Positions 1 to 9,040 of a DNA stretch of 64,000 nt are shown piece by piece. This DNA is from Clostridium sp. OS1-26 (lineage in GTDB: Bacteria > Bacillota > Clostridia > Clostridiales > Clostridiaceae), in NCBI RefSeq assembly GCF_030915445.1, contig NZ_CP133264.1, positions 620,001-684,000 of the forward strand, given 5' to 3'. The translations under genes were made by a program, and so were the position numbers. Position 1 is the stretch's first letter, and the number at the start of each line of letters is the position of its first letter. The notes beneath the pieces were generated by a model, which was not told the origin of the DNA, ran no database searches, and saw only the letters and a list, made by a program, of their open reading frames with translations.

Positions 1-30
1 TAGAAACTTGCAATTTTAAATTTGATACGC

Positions 31-549
31 TTAAATGTCATATTGAACTAGAGATTTTATATTGTAGTTTTTTAATTTTTCTCTTCCGTTTAGCTCTGTT
101 AACTCCATTACAAAATCTATAGATACAACTTCTCCTCCAACTTGTTCTACAAGTTTTGCAACGGAAGATATAGTTCCTCCAGTAGCCAACAAATCGTCTA
201 CTATTGCAACTCTTTGTCCTGGTTTTATTGCATCCTTATGTATTTCTAGTTCATCACTGCCATACTCTAGATCGTAACTCATGCTTATAGTATCGTAAGG
301 AAGCTTTCCTTTCTTTCTTACTGGTATAAAACCTACACATAGAGCATAAGCTACTGGCGCTCCAAATAAAAATCCTCTAGCTTCAGGACCAATAACAACA
401 TCTATGTTTTTATCCTTTAAATTTTCTGCTATTTTGTCGATTGTATATTTATATGCATTACCATCCTGTAATATTGTAGTCACATCTTTAAAGCTTATAC
501 CTTCCTTTGGAAATCCTTCTATCACTCTTATTTTTTCCTTTAAATCCAC
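31..549 (-). CDS. apt: Adenine phosphoribosyltransferase
   Basis: Purine salvage enzyme joining adenine and PRPP to give AMP in the cytoplasm. The PRPP-binding motif [10 protein letters not shown] lies near residues 117-126, and the family's [19 protein letters not shown] segment precedes it. I chose the GTG at 549 rather than an ATG at 579: AGAGGGGG sits seven bases before the GTG, the protein then begins [14 protein letters not shown] as in other Apt proteins, and the length becomes the usual 172 residues. It is the last gene of the conserved secD-secF-recJ-apt order; here the recJ position is held by a degenerate homologue. Identification is very secure; only the start is a judgement. Confidence 0.96.
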   Translation of the reverse strand: MDLKEKIRVIEGFPKEGISFKDVTTILQDGNAYKYTIDKIAENLKDKNIDVVIGPEARGFLFGAPVAYALCVGFIPVRKKGKLPYDTISMSYDLEYGSDELEIHKDAIKPGQRVAIVDDLLATGGTISSVAKLVEQVGGEVVSIDFVMELTELNGREKLKNYNIKSLVQYDI

Positions 550-659
550 TTGTATTCCCCCTCTAAATAGCATAGACACAATTTTAGAAAGTATTAATAA
601 AAGTACTTTCTAATTATATATTAATTATTGACATGTATTCAAGTTTTTAAAATGCTTTC

Positions 660-1535
660 CTATAGAACGAATAATTCATTACCTCTTATTTCATTTTTCA
701 AGTATTTAGCTATCTGCTCTGCCCTATCCATATTGGCAGTGGTAAAAAGCTCTATTGCTATTCTAGCATTGTCCACATATCTTCTATTTTTCATTGAAGG
801 TATTATGCTGTGCGCTAACATATAGAGGTTTTCTTTATTTATATTAGCAACGTTATATATCTTTATTAAAGCTTTAAACCCATAATTATTTGTATAGTTT
901 AAGTGATATATTCCTTGGCTAACCATTATTTTATTTTCACCTTTTACTGAAGCACATTTCGAAAGAGTCCCTAACATAACTAAATCCAGATATTTATTGA
1001 TACATTTCATTTGATAGTACATCGATATAGCTTGTGCAAGCTTAAAAGCAATTCCAACTGCAGTTAAATCTTTAAAAGGATACTTACATCCTTTTTGATT
1101 CGGATTGATTATAACGGTCTCAGGTAAATCACCTTTACAATTATGATAATCTGTTATAATAACATCTATTCCTAATTCTTTACATAATTCTACTTCATCA
1201 ACTGAGTTAATACCGCATCCTACAGTAATTATTAAACTTGCCCCTAAAAAATTTATGTGATTTTTTACAATATCAGAATTTATATTAAAGTCTTCGTCCA
1301 TGTCATCTGAAATAAAATATTCAACATCTGCATTTAAATATTTTAGAACAAGCAGTAATAAGGATACAGACGTTATGCAATCTAGATCATAGTAACCATA
1401 AATTACAATTTTTTCTCTTTCATTTACTGCTTTTATTATTCTTTTTAAGGATTCTCCCATCCCTTTTAAAAGAAATGGATCACGTCTGCCCAAACCCCTA
1501 GAATAATATATATTTCTTTCGTGTTTTTCCATCAT
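660..1535 (-). CDS. Degenerate, truncated RecJ-like DHH-family protein
   Basis: About 291 residues with the fold signature of the DHH phosphoesterase domain of RecJ, the 5'-3' single-strand exonuclease, and lying in the recJ position between secF and apt. Full RecJ proteins are about 570 residues or more; the DHHA1 and OB domains are missing. The metal-binding motifs are altered: GYYDLDC replaces the usual GDYDxDG (residues 47-53), TVGCG replaces TVDCG (about 104-108), and DYH replaces DHH (129-131). I infer it cannot act as a nuclease. The reading frame is open and it has a strong site, GGAGG five bases before ATG at 1535, so it looks maintained rather than decaying. It may be a binding or regulatory remnant; the real recJ would be elsewhere. 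Confidence 0.8.
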   Translation of the reverse strand: MMEKHERNIYYSRGLGRRDPFLLKGMGESLKRIIKAVNEREKIVIYGYYDLDCITSVSLLLLVLKYLNADVEYFISDDMDEDFNINSDIVKNHINFLGASLIITVGCGINSVDEVELCKELGIDVIITDYHNCKGDLPETVIINPNQKGCKYPFKDLTAVGIAFKLAQAISMYYQMKCINKYLDLVMLGTLSKCASVKGENKIMVSQGIYHLNYTNNYGFKALIKIYNVANINKENLYMLAHSIIPSMKNRRYVDNARIAIELFTTANMDRAEQIAKYLKNEIRGNELFVL

Positions 1536-1621
1536 ATAATCCTCCAAAATTATCGAAAGCATATATATTATATATGATATTGTCGTTTTTTACAATTACT
1601 TTGTAAATAGAATATTAACAG

Positions 1622-1653
1622 TAAAAAAATCTAGAGCGTTTTATACTCTAGAT
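1622..1653 (-). terminator. Intrinsic terminator after secF
   Basis: Read on the minus strand, an eight-pair stem ATCTAGAG/CTCTAGAT with a nine-base loop is followed by a run of seven T. It lies just beyond the secF stop and should end the secD-secF transcript before the RecJ-like gene. Confidence 0.8.
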
Positions 1654-1696
1654 CTTTCCAATTTATCATAATAAAATGATACTTTAAATACATTTT

Positions 1697-2575
1697 TTAA
1701 TTTGCAGGTTTTAGTCCTCCAACTTTTTTCTTGTTAGCAAAATGTTTTTTTAGTATTACCCAGAAAGGTGTAGCTATACACAAAGATGAATAGCAACCAG
1801 TAATAATACCAATTAAAATAGGTTCTGAAAAGTTTCTTACTGAAGGCACCAATACATATACAGCTGTTAATGTTATTACAACTGTTAATACTGTATTTAT
1901 AGACCTTGCCAAAGTCTGAGTTAAACTAGCATTTGCAACTATTACAGGATCTACTCTTCTCATACTCTTTTCATTTTCTCTTATTCTATCAAAAACAACT
2001 ATAGTATCATGTACTGAGAAACCTATAACAGTAAGTGCTGCTGCTATGAAGCTTGAATCTATAGGTACTCTAAGTACAGCATAAACAGATAACATTACAA
2101 GTACATTATGAATAAGTGAAATAATAGCTGCCATACCGAACTTAATTTCGAACCTTACTCCTATATATATAAATATAAACACAATAGCAACTGCTACTGC
2201 TTGTAGCGCTTTTACTCTGGCTTCTTTTCCTATAGCAGCTCCTATTTGCTCTTGGTTTGTAAGACTGCTATCTTTATATTTAGCTTTTATATCCTTTAAT
2301 ATATTGCTAACATCATCACTGGTTAAAGTAGCACTTTTTATTTCTATTGATGTATTATTAACTTTATTAGATTGAATATCAGAGGCATACTTTTTAGTTA
2401 TGCTATCTATATCTGATTTATTAAAATCTTTCCCAACATTTATTTCCACCACAGTACCGCCTTTGAAGTCTAAACCATATTCTAAGCCTTTTGTGACCAT
2501 GGTAAACACACCTATTAGAATTATAATGAGGGATATCGAAAACCATATTTTTGTTTTTTCTATGATTTTAAGCAT
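1697..2575 (-). CDS. secF: Protein translocase subunit SecF
   Basis: Membrane subunit of the SecDF complex, which uses the proton motive force to help preprotein export through SecYEG. At 292 residues it has the expected form: a first membrane segment near residues 10-28, the GLEYGLDFKGGT motif, an extracytoplasmic domain, then five membrane segments with the conserved VIGFSVHDTIVVFDRIREN stretch. Its ATG lies one base after the secD stop, so the two are translationally coupled. A terminator follows it. Confidence 0.97.
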   Translation of the reverse strand: MLKIIEKTKIWFSISLIIILIGVFTMVTKGLEYGLDFKGGTVVEINVGKDFNKSDIDSITKKYASDIQSNKVNNTSIEIKSATLTSDDVSNILKDIKAKYKDSSLTNQEQIGAAIGKEARVKALQAVAVAIVFIFIYIGVRFEIKFGMAAIISLIHNVLVMLSVYAVLRVPIDSSFIAAALTVIGFSVHDTIVVFDRIRENEKSMRRVDPVIVANASLTQTLARSINTVLTVVITLTAVYVLVPSVRNFSEPILIGIITGCYSSLCIATPFWVILKKHFANKKKVGGLKPAN

Positions 2576-2576
2576 A

Positions 2577-3857
2577 TTATTTTACCCCCCTTCTAAAGTC
2601 ATGTACTCCAAAGGTTCCTATTGTCCATTCTTTCTTAAACCAACCTATATCTGCTACCAAATTCATTAATGTTCTCGTTACTGTTATAGCTGTAAACATA
2701 CTTAACGCAACACCTATTATTAGTGTAAGCGCAAATCCTCTTACAGAACCTGAACCAACACTATAAAGTACTAAACCTGTAAGAATGGAAGTTATGTTAG
2801 AGTCAAGTATTGATGTCATAGCTCTATGGAATCCTGAATCTATGGAAGCTTTAATAGACTTTCCACTTTTAAGTTCTTCTTTAGTTCTCTCAAATATAAG
2901 TATATTAGCATCAACCGCCATACCTACTGTAAGAAGGAATCCAGCGATACCTGCCAATGTTAAAGTAACATTTACACTAGCAAAGGCAAAAAGTACTAAG
3001 TATATATATAATGATAATGCTATGCTAGCAATAATTCCTGGAACTCTATAATATAAAATCATGAATAGCATTACTAATCCTATACCAATTTCACCGGCTA
3101 ATACACTTAGAGGCAAAGCATTAGCACCTAAGGATGCACCTATTACTTTACTTTGTACATTTTTAATTGGAACAGGTAGTGCTCCTGAATTAATTATATT
3201 AGCTTCCCTCTTTGCTTCATCAAGGCTTTTACTACCGGAAATTTCAGCTTTACCATCAGTTATATGTGCATCAACTCTTGGAGCTGTAAGCTCCTGATCA
3301 TCCATAGTGATTGCTATAGTTTGACCCATAAACTTTTGTGTAGCATCAGCAAATTTCTTTTTTCCTGTATCATTAAGCTCAAGACCAACTTTAGATTGGC
3401 TATCCGAACCTATATATGCTGAAGCTTTTTTAACGTCCTTACCAGTAAGAATGACCTGCTTGTCAGGACCTACAAATTTTAATTCACCAGTTTTAGCAAT
3501 ACCATCTACTACTTCTTTAGCATCAAATTTTCCTGGTATTTCTATTCTTATTCTTTTTTGTCCTTCTCTTGTAACAACAGTTTCACTTACACCTAGCTTA
3601 TTAACTCTCATTGATAAAAGCTCTACAGTTCTATCTAGAGTTTCTTGGTCAACTTTATCTGCTTGAATTTCTTCTAAAACAGAAACTCCTCCTTGAAGAT
3701 CTAGTCCTTTATTTATAACTTCATTAAAAGACTTAAGCCTATAATCTCCTATTGTAACACCATGTGCACCTGAGTAAGCTAAAAAACCTATCACAAGTAT
3801 ACATAGGAAAAACAAAGCGGTACTTCTTCCAGCCGAACTTTTTCCTCTACTCCTCAT
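2577..3857 (-). CDS. secD: Protein translocase subunit SecD
   Basis: Partner of SecF in the SecDF export motor. The 426-residue protein has an N-terminal membrane segment, the GLDLQGG motif, a large extracytoplasmic region with the head domain, and a six-helix membrane part with the VGMAVDANILIFERTKEEL signature. It starts at ATG 3857 behind GGAGG. secD and secF are separate genes here, not the fused secDF of Bacillus, and form a two-gene operon downstream of the scf genes. Confidence 0.97.
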   Translation of the reverse strand: MRSRGKSSAGRSTALFFLCILVIGFLAYSGAHGVTIGDYRLKSFNEVINKGLDLQGGVSVLEEIQADKVDQETLDRTVELLSMRVNKLGVSETVVTREGQKRIRIEIPGKFDAKEVVDGIAKTGELKFVGPDKQVILTGKDVKKASAYIGSDSQSKVGLELNDTGKKKFADATQKFMGQTIAITMDDQELTAPRVDAHITDGKAEISGSKSLDEAKREANIINSGALPVPIKNVQSKVIGASLGANALPLSVLAGEIGIGLVMLFMILYYRVPGIIASIALSLYIYLVLFAFASVNVTLTLAGIAGFLLTVGMAVDANILIFERTKEELKSGKSIKASIDSGFHRAMTSILDSNITSILTGLVLYSVGSGSVRGFALTLIIGVALSMFTAITVTRTLMNLVADIGWFKKEWTIGTFGVHDFRRGVK

Positions 3858-4002
3858 TTTTATCCTCCTTTGTTAATAATGGGATATTCCTTTTTTACAT
3901 GTATTTACATTAGCCATTATATTACTTATAAACAAACCAGTCAATATATAGAAATGCAACTGTTATGTAAAAAACATCACTTAATACAAAATAATGTCAT
4001 TA

Positions 4003-5370
4003 TTACTTTTGCATAACTTTTGATTTTAACGCAATAGCACATTCAATTCTCTTTTTTTGCATTTTACAACCAATATGATATGGAACATTCATATCCTTAT
4101 TAAAATTATAGTTATTAGCTTGACATCCTCCACTGCAATAGAATCTTGCCCAACAATTCTTACACTCTGGCTTATTATATATGTGCGCAGCTTTAAATTT
4201 ATTAGCTATTTCCTTATTTAGGTCACGATTTGTTAAAACATCTCCCATTTTAAAATCTTCATTACCTACAAATTGATGGCATGGATATATTTCTCCATCT
4301 GGAGTTATGGCTACGTACTCATGACCTGCTCCGCACCCAGATATTCTTTTATATACACAAGGTCCACCTTGTAAGTCTATGTTAAAATGATAGAATTTAA
4401 ATTCTGTACCTTCTTTGTGACGTTTTAGCATTTCTTCATAAAGTTTGTCATACTGTTCAAATATAACGGTCAGATCTTCTTCTCTTAATGATAGTGGATG
4501 CTCATCTGGAAGTACTACCGGTTCTACTGAAACTTCATCGAAGCCTTGATCTGCTAAATATTTTACATCTTCAAAGAAATCGGTATTTTCTCTTGTAAAT
4601 GTTCCTCTAGCATAGTATTGCTTAGATTTATCTCTCATCTCTACCATTTTCTTTATCTTAGGCATTATTGCATCATAGGAACCGCTTCCATCTACTCTAA
4701 CTCTAACTTTATCATTTATCTCTTTTCTTCCATCTATGCTTAAAACTATATTTCCCATATTTTTATCTAAGTAGTTCATTATTTCATCATTTAATAATGT
4801 TGCATTAGTTGTCATTGTAAATCTTATATTTTTATTATGAACTTTTTCCTGTTCTTTTGCATATTCCACTATTTCTTTAATTGTGTCAAATGCCATTAAT
4901 GGCTCTCCACCAAATAAATCTATTTCTATATTCTTCCTAGGTCCAGATTTTTCCATGACAAAATCAATAGCTTTCTTACCTATTTCTGGTGTCATTAATT
5001 TTCTGCAACCTTTATATTCTCCCTCATCAGCAAAACAATATTTACATCTTAAATTACAATCGTGAGCTATATTTAAACATAAAGCTTTAATAAATGATTC
5101 AGATTTATCAGTGCTTAAAGCTATACTCTCATATAAATCTTTTGAATACAAAATTCCATCTTTTATTAACTGTTCTAATTCGTCATAAGCTTCCTCAATA
5201 TCTTCTACCAAATACTTGTCCTTATATTTGCTAACAAGCTCATTCTTATCTCTTAATTCCTCTTCATCTAAGATATCATATACTAATTCGTCTACTATAT
5301 GTACTGATCCAGAGTTCACATCTATCACGTAATACTCTCCACCCTGGATAAACTTATGAATATCTGCCAA
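4003..5370 (-). CDS. scfB: Radical SAM SCIFF peptide maturase
   Basis: Radical S-adenosylmethionine enzyme that installs thioether cross-links in the cysteine-rich SCIFF peptide encoded just upstream, giving a ranthipeptide. At 455 residues it has an N-terminal peptide-recognition region (1-80), the radical SAM CxxxCxxC motif at C105, C109 and C112, the GGEP motif, and a C-terminal SPASM domain whose cysteines lie in CGAGHEYVAITPDGEIYPCH, CKNCWARFYCSGGC and a final CK. These domains bind three [4Fe-4S] clusters in studied homologues. A strong hairpin separates it from scfA, which may lower its expression relative to the peptide. Confidence 0.95.
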   Translation of the reverse strand: MADIHKFIQGGEYYVIDVNSGSVHIVDELVYDILDEEELRDKNELVSKYKDKYLVEDIEEAYDELEQLIKDGILYSKDLYESIALSTDKSESFIKALCLNIAHDCNLRCKYCFADEGEYKGCRKLMTPEIGKKAIDFVMEKSGPRKNIEIDLFGGEPLMAFDTIKEIVEYAKEQEKVHNKNIRFTMTTNATLLNDEIMNYLDKNMGNIVLSIDGRKEINDKVRVRVDGSGSYDAIMPKIKKMVEMRDKSKQYYARGTFTRENTDFFEDVKYLADQGFDEVSVEPVVLPDEHPLSLREEDLTVIFEQYDKLYEEMLKRHKEGTEFKFYHFNIDLQGGPCVYKRISGCGAGHEYVAITPDGEIYPCHQFVGNEDFKMGDVLTNRDLNKEIANKFKAAHIYNKPECKNCWARFYCSGGCQANNYNFNKDMNVPYHIGCKMQKKRIECAIALKSKVMQK

Positions 5371-5436
5371 ATTCTTTTCCTCCCTAAACTAAATAGTCAT
5401 TATTATTCTGAAAATTATCCCACAAATGTCCGCTTA

Positions 5437-5473
5437 AATTTAAAGCAGTAACATAATGTTACTGCTTGAATTT
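5437..5473 (-). promoter_or_regulatory. Hairpin between scfA and scfB
   Basis: The perfect stem GCAGTAACAT/ATGTTACTGC, with one central base and additional A-T pairs on both flanks, begins four bases after the scfA stop. On the transcript it is followed by TTTAAATTT, not a clean T run, so I read it as a leaky terminator or an RNA-stabilising 3' end that lets scfA message exceed scfB message. Confidence 0.6.
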
Positions 5474-5476
5474 ATA

Positions 5477-5614
5477 TTAATTTTCGCAAGCTAAGTTAGC
5501 AACTGTACAAGAAGTTTTACATGCTGATTGGCATGAGTTAGCACATTCTTTGCATCCTGGCTTCTTTAAGCTATCCTTTATATTTGTTCTGTTTATAGTT
5601 TTTATATGTTTCAT
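5477..5614 (-). CDS. scfA: SCIFF (six cysteines in forty-five) ranthipeptide precursor
   Basis: A 45-residue precursor peptide beginning MKHIKTINRTN and ending CTVANLACEN. It has exactly six cysteines, at positions 21, 24, 28, 32, 36 and 43, and so fits the SCIFF family (six cysteines in forty-five residues). ScfB, encoded next to it, forms thioether bridges between these cysteines and threonines or other residues. GGAGG lies eight bases before the ATG. The pair is nearly universal in clostridia and ranthipeptides have been implicated in population sensing in some species; the role here is inferred from family. Confidence 0.95.
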   Translation of the reverse strand: MKHIKTINRTNIKDSLKKPGCKECANSCQSACKTSCTVANLACEN

Positions 5615-5648
5615 ATAAAATTCCTCCATTCATAAAGTTTTCCGTTTG

Positions 5649-5657
5649 ATTATAACA
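5649..5657 (-). promoter_or_regulatory. Extended -10 promoter of scfA
   Basis: Minus-strand TGTTATAAT, a perfect extended -10 element, lies 35 bases upstream of the scfA ATG. The corresponding -35 (TTTATT at 17-base spacing) is weak, as is common with extended -10 promoters. Confidence 0.55.
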
Positions 5658-5715
5658 CAAACTTTCAACAAAATAAAGTTAATTAATAAACAAGTTGTTT
5701 AATATTAACAATTCG

Positions 5716-6084
5716 TTAAAGGTTTATTCCAAGCATTCCAGACATCATACCTACTAATATTGCAAGTGAAAATCTCTCTATTCTGTTGACTCCTATTACT
5801 GCAGAGTTACCGGATATTACAGAAACCAAATAAAGTATTAATAAGTATAGAACAGTAACCATCATGCCTATAAGCCAGCCTCGTCTCTTCACCTTTTTTA
5901 CTGCATATATAGACCCATACATTATGCTAAGTAATGTTGTAATTAGGTAAAAAGCTGAACTTGTTTTTTCATTGATATCAATGAATGTCATTATTACTGC
6001 AAAAATCAGCAATAATACTACAGTTAAAATAAATCCCCTTAGCACGCCTTCTGCGGCAGGAAGATAGCTTATGTTCTTTTCCAC
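5716..6084 (-). CDS. TIGR04086 / YrzE family membrane protein
   Basis: A 122-residue protein with four predicted membrane segments (about residues 15-33, 43-62, 71-90 and 104-120) and short loops, matching the clostridial TIGR04086 family whose Bacillus relative YrzE sits at the same position beside yajC. The function is unknown; the neighbourhood suggests a link to the Sec membrane machinery. The start is GTG at 6084 with GGGAGG upstream, and that ribosome binding site is in the 3' arm of a hairpin (see 6088-6133). Confidence 0.85.
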   Translation of the reverse strand: MEKNISYLPAAEGVLRGFILTVVLLLIFAVIMTFIDINEKTSSAFYLITTLLSIMYGSIYAVKKVKRRGWLIGMMVTVLYLLILYLVSVISGNSAVIGVNRIERFSLAILVGMMSGMLGINL

Positions 6085-6087
6085 TTT

Positions 6088-6133
6088 AAAACACCTCCCA
6101 TCTAATAGTATCTATGTAGAGAGAAGGTGTTTT
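6088..6133 (-). promoter_or_regulatory. Hairpin that covers the ribosome binding site of the YrzE-like gene
   Basis: In the transcript, AAAACACCT (6133-6125) can pair with AGGTGTTTT (6096-6088). The second arm contains part of the Shine-Dalgarno sequence of the gene starting at 6084. This would limit its translation unless ribosomes finishing yajC, whose stop is at 6144, open the stem; that is an inference from the sequence. Confidence 0.45.
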
Positions 6134-6143
6134 ATGATTAAAT

Positions 6144-6491
6144 CTAAGCTTCTTTTTTATTTTCAGTTTTATTATTATCTACTTTTTTATTATCTTCATT
6201 TTTATTTGAAGATTCATAAGGCTCAACTTCTGAAAGTAGGTTTAAAACTCCTGTTTTATCTAGCTTTATTTTAACTTTATCTGGACCAGTTTGTAGTATT
6301 ACAAATCTGTCCTGTACATTTATTATTTTTCCTACTATCCCACCTTTAGTCATAACTTCATCATTAACTTTAAGGTTATCTAGCATTGCTCTATATTTCT
6401 TTTTTCTCTTGCCTTCTGGTACAAATATTATCAGGTAAAATAAAGCAATCATAAATATTAATGGTCCAAACTGCATTAATGCCTTAGTCAT
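6144..6491 (-). CDS. yajC: Preprotein translocase accessory subunit YajC
   Basis: A 115-residue protein with a single N-terminal membrane segment (about residues 6-23), then the YajC-family cytoplasmic domain with KKYRAMLDNLKVNDEVMTKG and a GIVGKI segment, ending in a lysine/asparagine-rich tail. It associates with SecDF. It sits between tgt and the YrzE-like gene as in most Firmicutes, but a repeat of family A separates it from tgt. Confidence 0.95.
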   Translation of the reverse strand: MTKALMQFGPLIFMIALFYLIIFVPEGKRKKKYRAMLDNLKVNDEVMTKGGIVGKIINVQDRFVILQTGPDKVKIKLDKTGVLNLLSEVEPYESSNKNEDNKKVDNNKTENKKEA

Positions 6492-6584
6492 TTAATTCAC
6501 CTCCCTTTTTATAAGTTTATGTTATTAAGCTAAACAATAAATGTCTAACTTAGTAACTATTACAAAATTGAGAATTTTGATAGC

Positions 6585-6801
6585 CGCTTAATAGATTTTC
6601 TACATATAGGATTAAAAATCCTCTATTAAGCAGACATCCAAAATCTTAAGTAGGCATCCAAAATCTATGATTTTGAGATGATCACTTACACAGAGTGTTG
6701 ATTTTGTGATGATTGCTTAAGCAGATAACTCAAATCTCTGATTTGAAGTGAATCGCTTACTCAGCGAGTACTCATTCGACGAAAGGAGAAGGAGTTTCAT
6801 T
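6585..6801 (-). repeat. Family A interspersed mosaic repeat, copy 1
   Basis: Fills most of the 325-base gap between tgt and yajC. In minus orientation it begins with the family start GAAACTCCTTCTCCT about 15 bases after the tgt stop, then CGTCGAATGAGTACTCGCTGAGTAAG, followed by three or four degenerate units of about 30-40 bases built around small palindromes such as CAAATCAGAGATTTG and joined by GCTTAAGC. It ends in a nine-pair stem CTTAATAGA/TCTATTAAG not present in the other copies. No ORF or mobile-element gene is present. Confidence 0.85.
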
Positions 6802-6816
6802 TATATAACTACTATT

Positions 6817-7947
6817 CTAAGCTCTTCCGCCCCACTGCTCAAGTTTCTGCTTCTTGTATTCTTTAAAATAGTTACCATCAATAGCATCTCTTATCTCTTG
6901 CATAAGATTATTGTAAAAATATAAATTGTGTAATACACAAAGTCTCATAGCAAGCATTTCTTTTGCTTTAAATAAATGCCTTATATAAGCTCTTGAATAA
7001 TGTCTACAAGTTGGACACTGGCATCCTTCATCGATAGGATTGTCATCAAGTTCAAATTTTGCATTTAGTAAGTTTATTTTCCCATCTTTAGTAAATACAT
7101 GACCATGTCGTCCATTCCTTGCAGGAAGCACACAATCAAAAAAGTCCACTCCTCTATCTACCGCTTCAAGTATATTACTTGGTATTCCAACACCCATCAA
7201 ATATATTGGCTTATCTTCTGGAAGATGCGGAACTACTGCATCTATAATTCTATACATTTCTTCATGGGTTTCACCAACGGCTAACCCTCCTATTGCATAT
7301 CCATCAAGATTCATTTTAGTTATTTCTTTAGCATGTTCTATTCTTATATCTTCATAAACTCCGCCCTGATTTATACCAAAAAGCATCTGCTTCTTATTTA
7401 TAGTTTCCGGTAAGGAATTTAATCTATCCATCTCATCTTTGCACCTTCTAAGCCATCTAGTAGTTCTTGCTACTGATTTTTCTACATAATCCCTTGGAGA
7501 AGGGTTTGGTATACATTCATCAAAAGCCATAGCAATAGTTGACGCTAGATTACTTTGTATTTTCATACTTTCTTCTGGTCCCATAAATATTCTTTTCCCA
7601 TCTATATGAGAATTAAAGTATACACCTTCTTCTTTGATTTTTCTCATTTGCGACAAGGAAAATACCTGGAATCCACCTGAGTCTGTTAATATAGGTCTAT
7701 CCCAATTCATAAATTTATGTAATCCACCCATTTTACTAACTACATCATCACCTGGTCTTAGATGAAGATGATATGTATTAGAAAGTTCAACTTGACACCC
7801 TATTTCTTTTAAATCCATACTTGATACTGCACCTTTTATGGCTGCTAAAGTTCCAACATTCATAAATACTGGAGTTTGAACTACACCATGAGGAGTAGTA
7901 AACTCACCTCTTCTAGCCTTTCCTTCTTTCTTTAGTAACTTATACAT
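6817..7947 (-). CDS. tgt: tRNA-guanine transglycosylase
   Basis: Exchanges guanine-34 for the queuosine precursor preQ1 in tRNAs with GUN anticodons. At 376 residues it is full length. Visible signatures are the catalytic DSGGFQVFSL, the MGVGIPSNILEAVDRGVDFFDCVLPARNGRHG active-site region around residues 250-280 (given here in part), and the zinc site CQCPTC followed by a histidine in YIRHLF near the C-terminus. It follows queA by 25 bases with GGAG before ATG 7947. Confidence 0.98.
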   Translation of the reverse strand: MYKLLKKEGKARRGEFTTPHGVVQTPVFMNVGTLAAIKGAVSSMDLKEIGCQVELSNTYHLHLRPGDDVVSKMGGLHKFMNWDRPILTDSGGFQVFSLSQMRKIKEEGVYFNSHIDGKRIFMGPEESMKIQSNLASTIAMAFDECIPNPSPRDYVEKSVARTTRWLRRCKDEMDRLNSLPETINKKQMLFGINQGGVYEDIRIEHAKEITKMNLDGYAIGGLAVGETHEEMYRIIDAVVPHLPEDKPIYLMGVGIPSNILEAVDRGVDFFDCVLPARNGRHGHVFTKDGKINLLNAKFELDDNPIDEGCQCPTCRHYSRAYIRHLFKAKEMLAMRLCVLHNLYFYNNLMQEIRDAIDGNYFKEYKKQKLEQWGGRA

Positions 7948-7972
7948 TTAAACACTCCTTCTTGCGTATTAC

Positions 7973-8998
7973 TTACTTGATAAACATAGCGTCTCCGAAA
8001 CTAAAAAACCTATATTCTTCTTTAACCGCTGTTTCATAGGCCTTCATAACATTATTCCTTTCAGCCAAAGCACTCACTAACATTATTAAAGTAGATTGAG
8101 GAAGATGAAAATTTGTAATTAGATTATCTACGACTTTATATTTGTAACCTGGATATATAAATATATCGGTCCATCCAGACTGCTCTCTTACTCTACCATT
8201 TTCATCACCTATAGTTTCTAAAGTTCTGCTAGATGTAGTTCCTACTGCTATTACCTTTTTCCCATTTTCCTTTGTGCTATTTATTATATCTGCTGTTTCT
8301 TTAGACATACTATAGTATTCTGAATGCATATTGTGCGCTTCAATCTCTTCAACTTTTACAGGTCTAAATGTTCCAAGCCCTACATGAAGTGTTAGAAATG
8401 CTAATTTAACACCTTTTGCTCTGATTTTATCTAAAAGTTCTTCAGTAAAATGTAACCCTGCGGTAGGAGCTGCAGCAGACCCCTGTTCCTTAGAATAAAC
8501 AGTTTGATACATCTCTTTATCTTCTAATTTTTCTTTTATGTAAGGAGGTAATGGCATTTGTCCAAGTTTATCAAGTACCTCTTCGAATATGCCTTCATAC
8601 TCAAATTTAACTATTCTACTGCCTTCTTCCCCCATATCTATAACTTCTGCCGTAAGTTCTCCGCCTCCAAATTGAAATCTCGCTCCAATTTGTGCTTTTT
8701 TTCCTGGTTTAACTAGGGTTTCCCAAGTATCTATATCAACTCTTTTTAATAGCAAAAATTCTATTTTCCCACCAGTGCCTTCTTTTGAACCAATAAGCCT
8801 TGCAGGAAGTACTCTTGTATCATTTAGTACAAGACAATCTCCAGCTTCTAAGTAATTAATTATATCTTTAAATACTTTATGTTCAATTTCACCTGTCTTC
8901 TTATCCAATATCATTAATCTAGCTTCATCCCTTTTTTCTATTGGATATTGAGCAATTAATTCTTCAGGCAAATAAAAATCAAAATCTGTAACTTTCAA
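7973..8998 (-). CDS. queA: S-adenosylmethionine:tRNA ribosyltransferase-isomerase
   Basis: Adds the epoxycyclopentane precursor of queuosine to tRNA, using SAM as the ribosyl donor. The 341-residue protein shows the family signatures [36 protein letters not shown] and the C-terminal [21 protein letters not shown] region (parts quoted). The start appears to be TTG at 8998 with GGAGG ten bases upstream. It lies between ruvB and tgt in the conserved ruvA-ruvB-queA-tgt order. Confidence 0.97.
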   Translation of the reverse strand: MKVTDFDFYLPEELIAQYPIEKRDEARLMILDKKTGEIEHKVFKDIINYLEAGDCLVLNDTRVLPARLIGSKEGTGGKIEFLLLKRVDIDTWETLVKPGKKAQIGARFQFGGGELTAEVIDMGEEGSRIVKFEYEGIFEEVLDKLGQMPLPPYIKEKLEDKEMYQTVYSKEQGSAAAPTAGLHFTEELLDKIRAKGVKLAFLTLHVGLGTFRPVKVEEIEAHNMHSEYYSMSKETADIINSTKENGKKVIAVGTTSSRTLETIGDENGRVREQSGWTDIFIYPGYKYKVVDNLITNFHLPQSTLIMLVSALAERNNVMKAYETAVKEEYRFFSFGDAMFIK

Positions 8999-9040
8999 AG
9001 TTCTTCATCCTCCATTTCTTTTATCTTACGTATAGCATTC

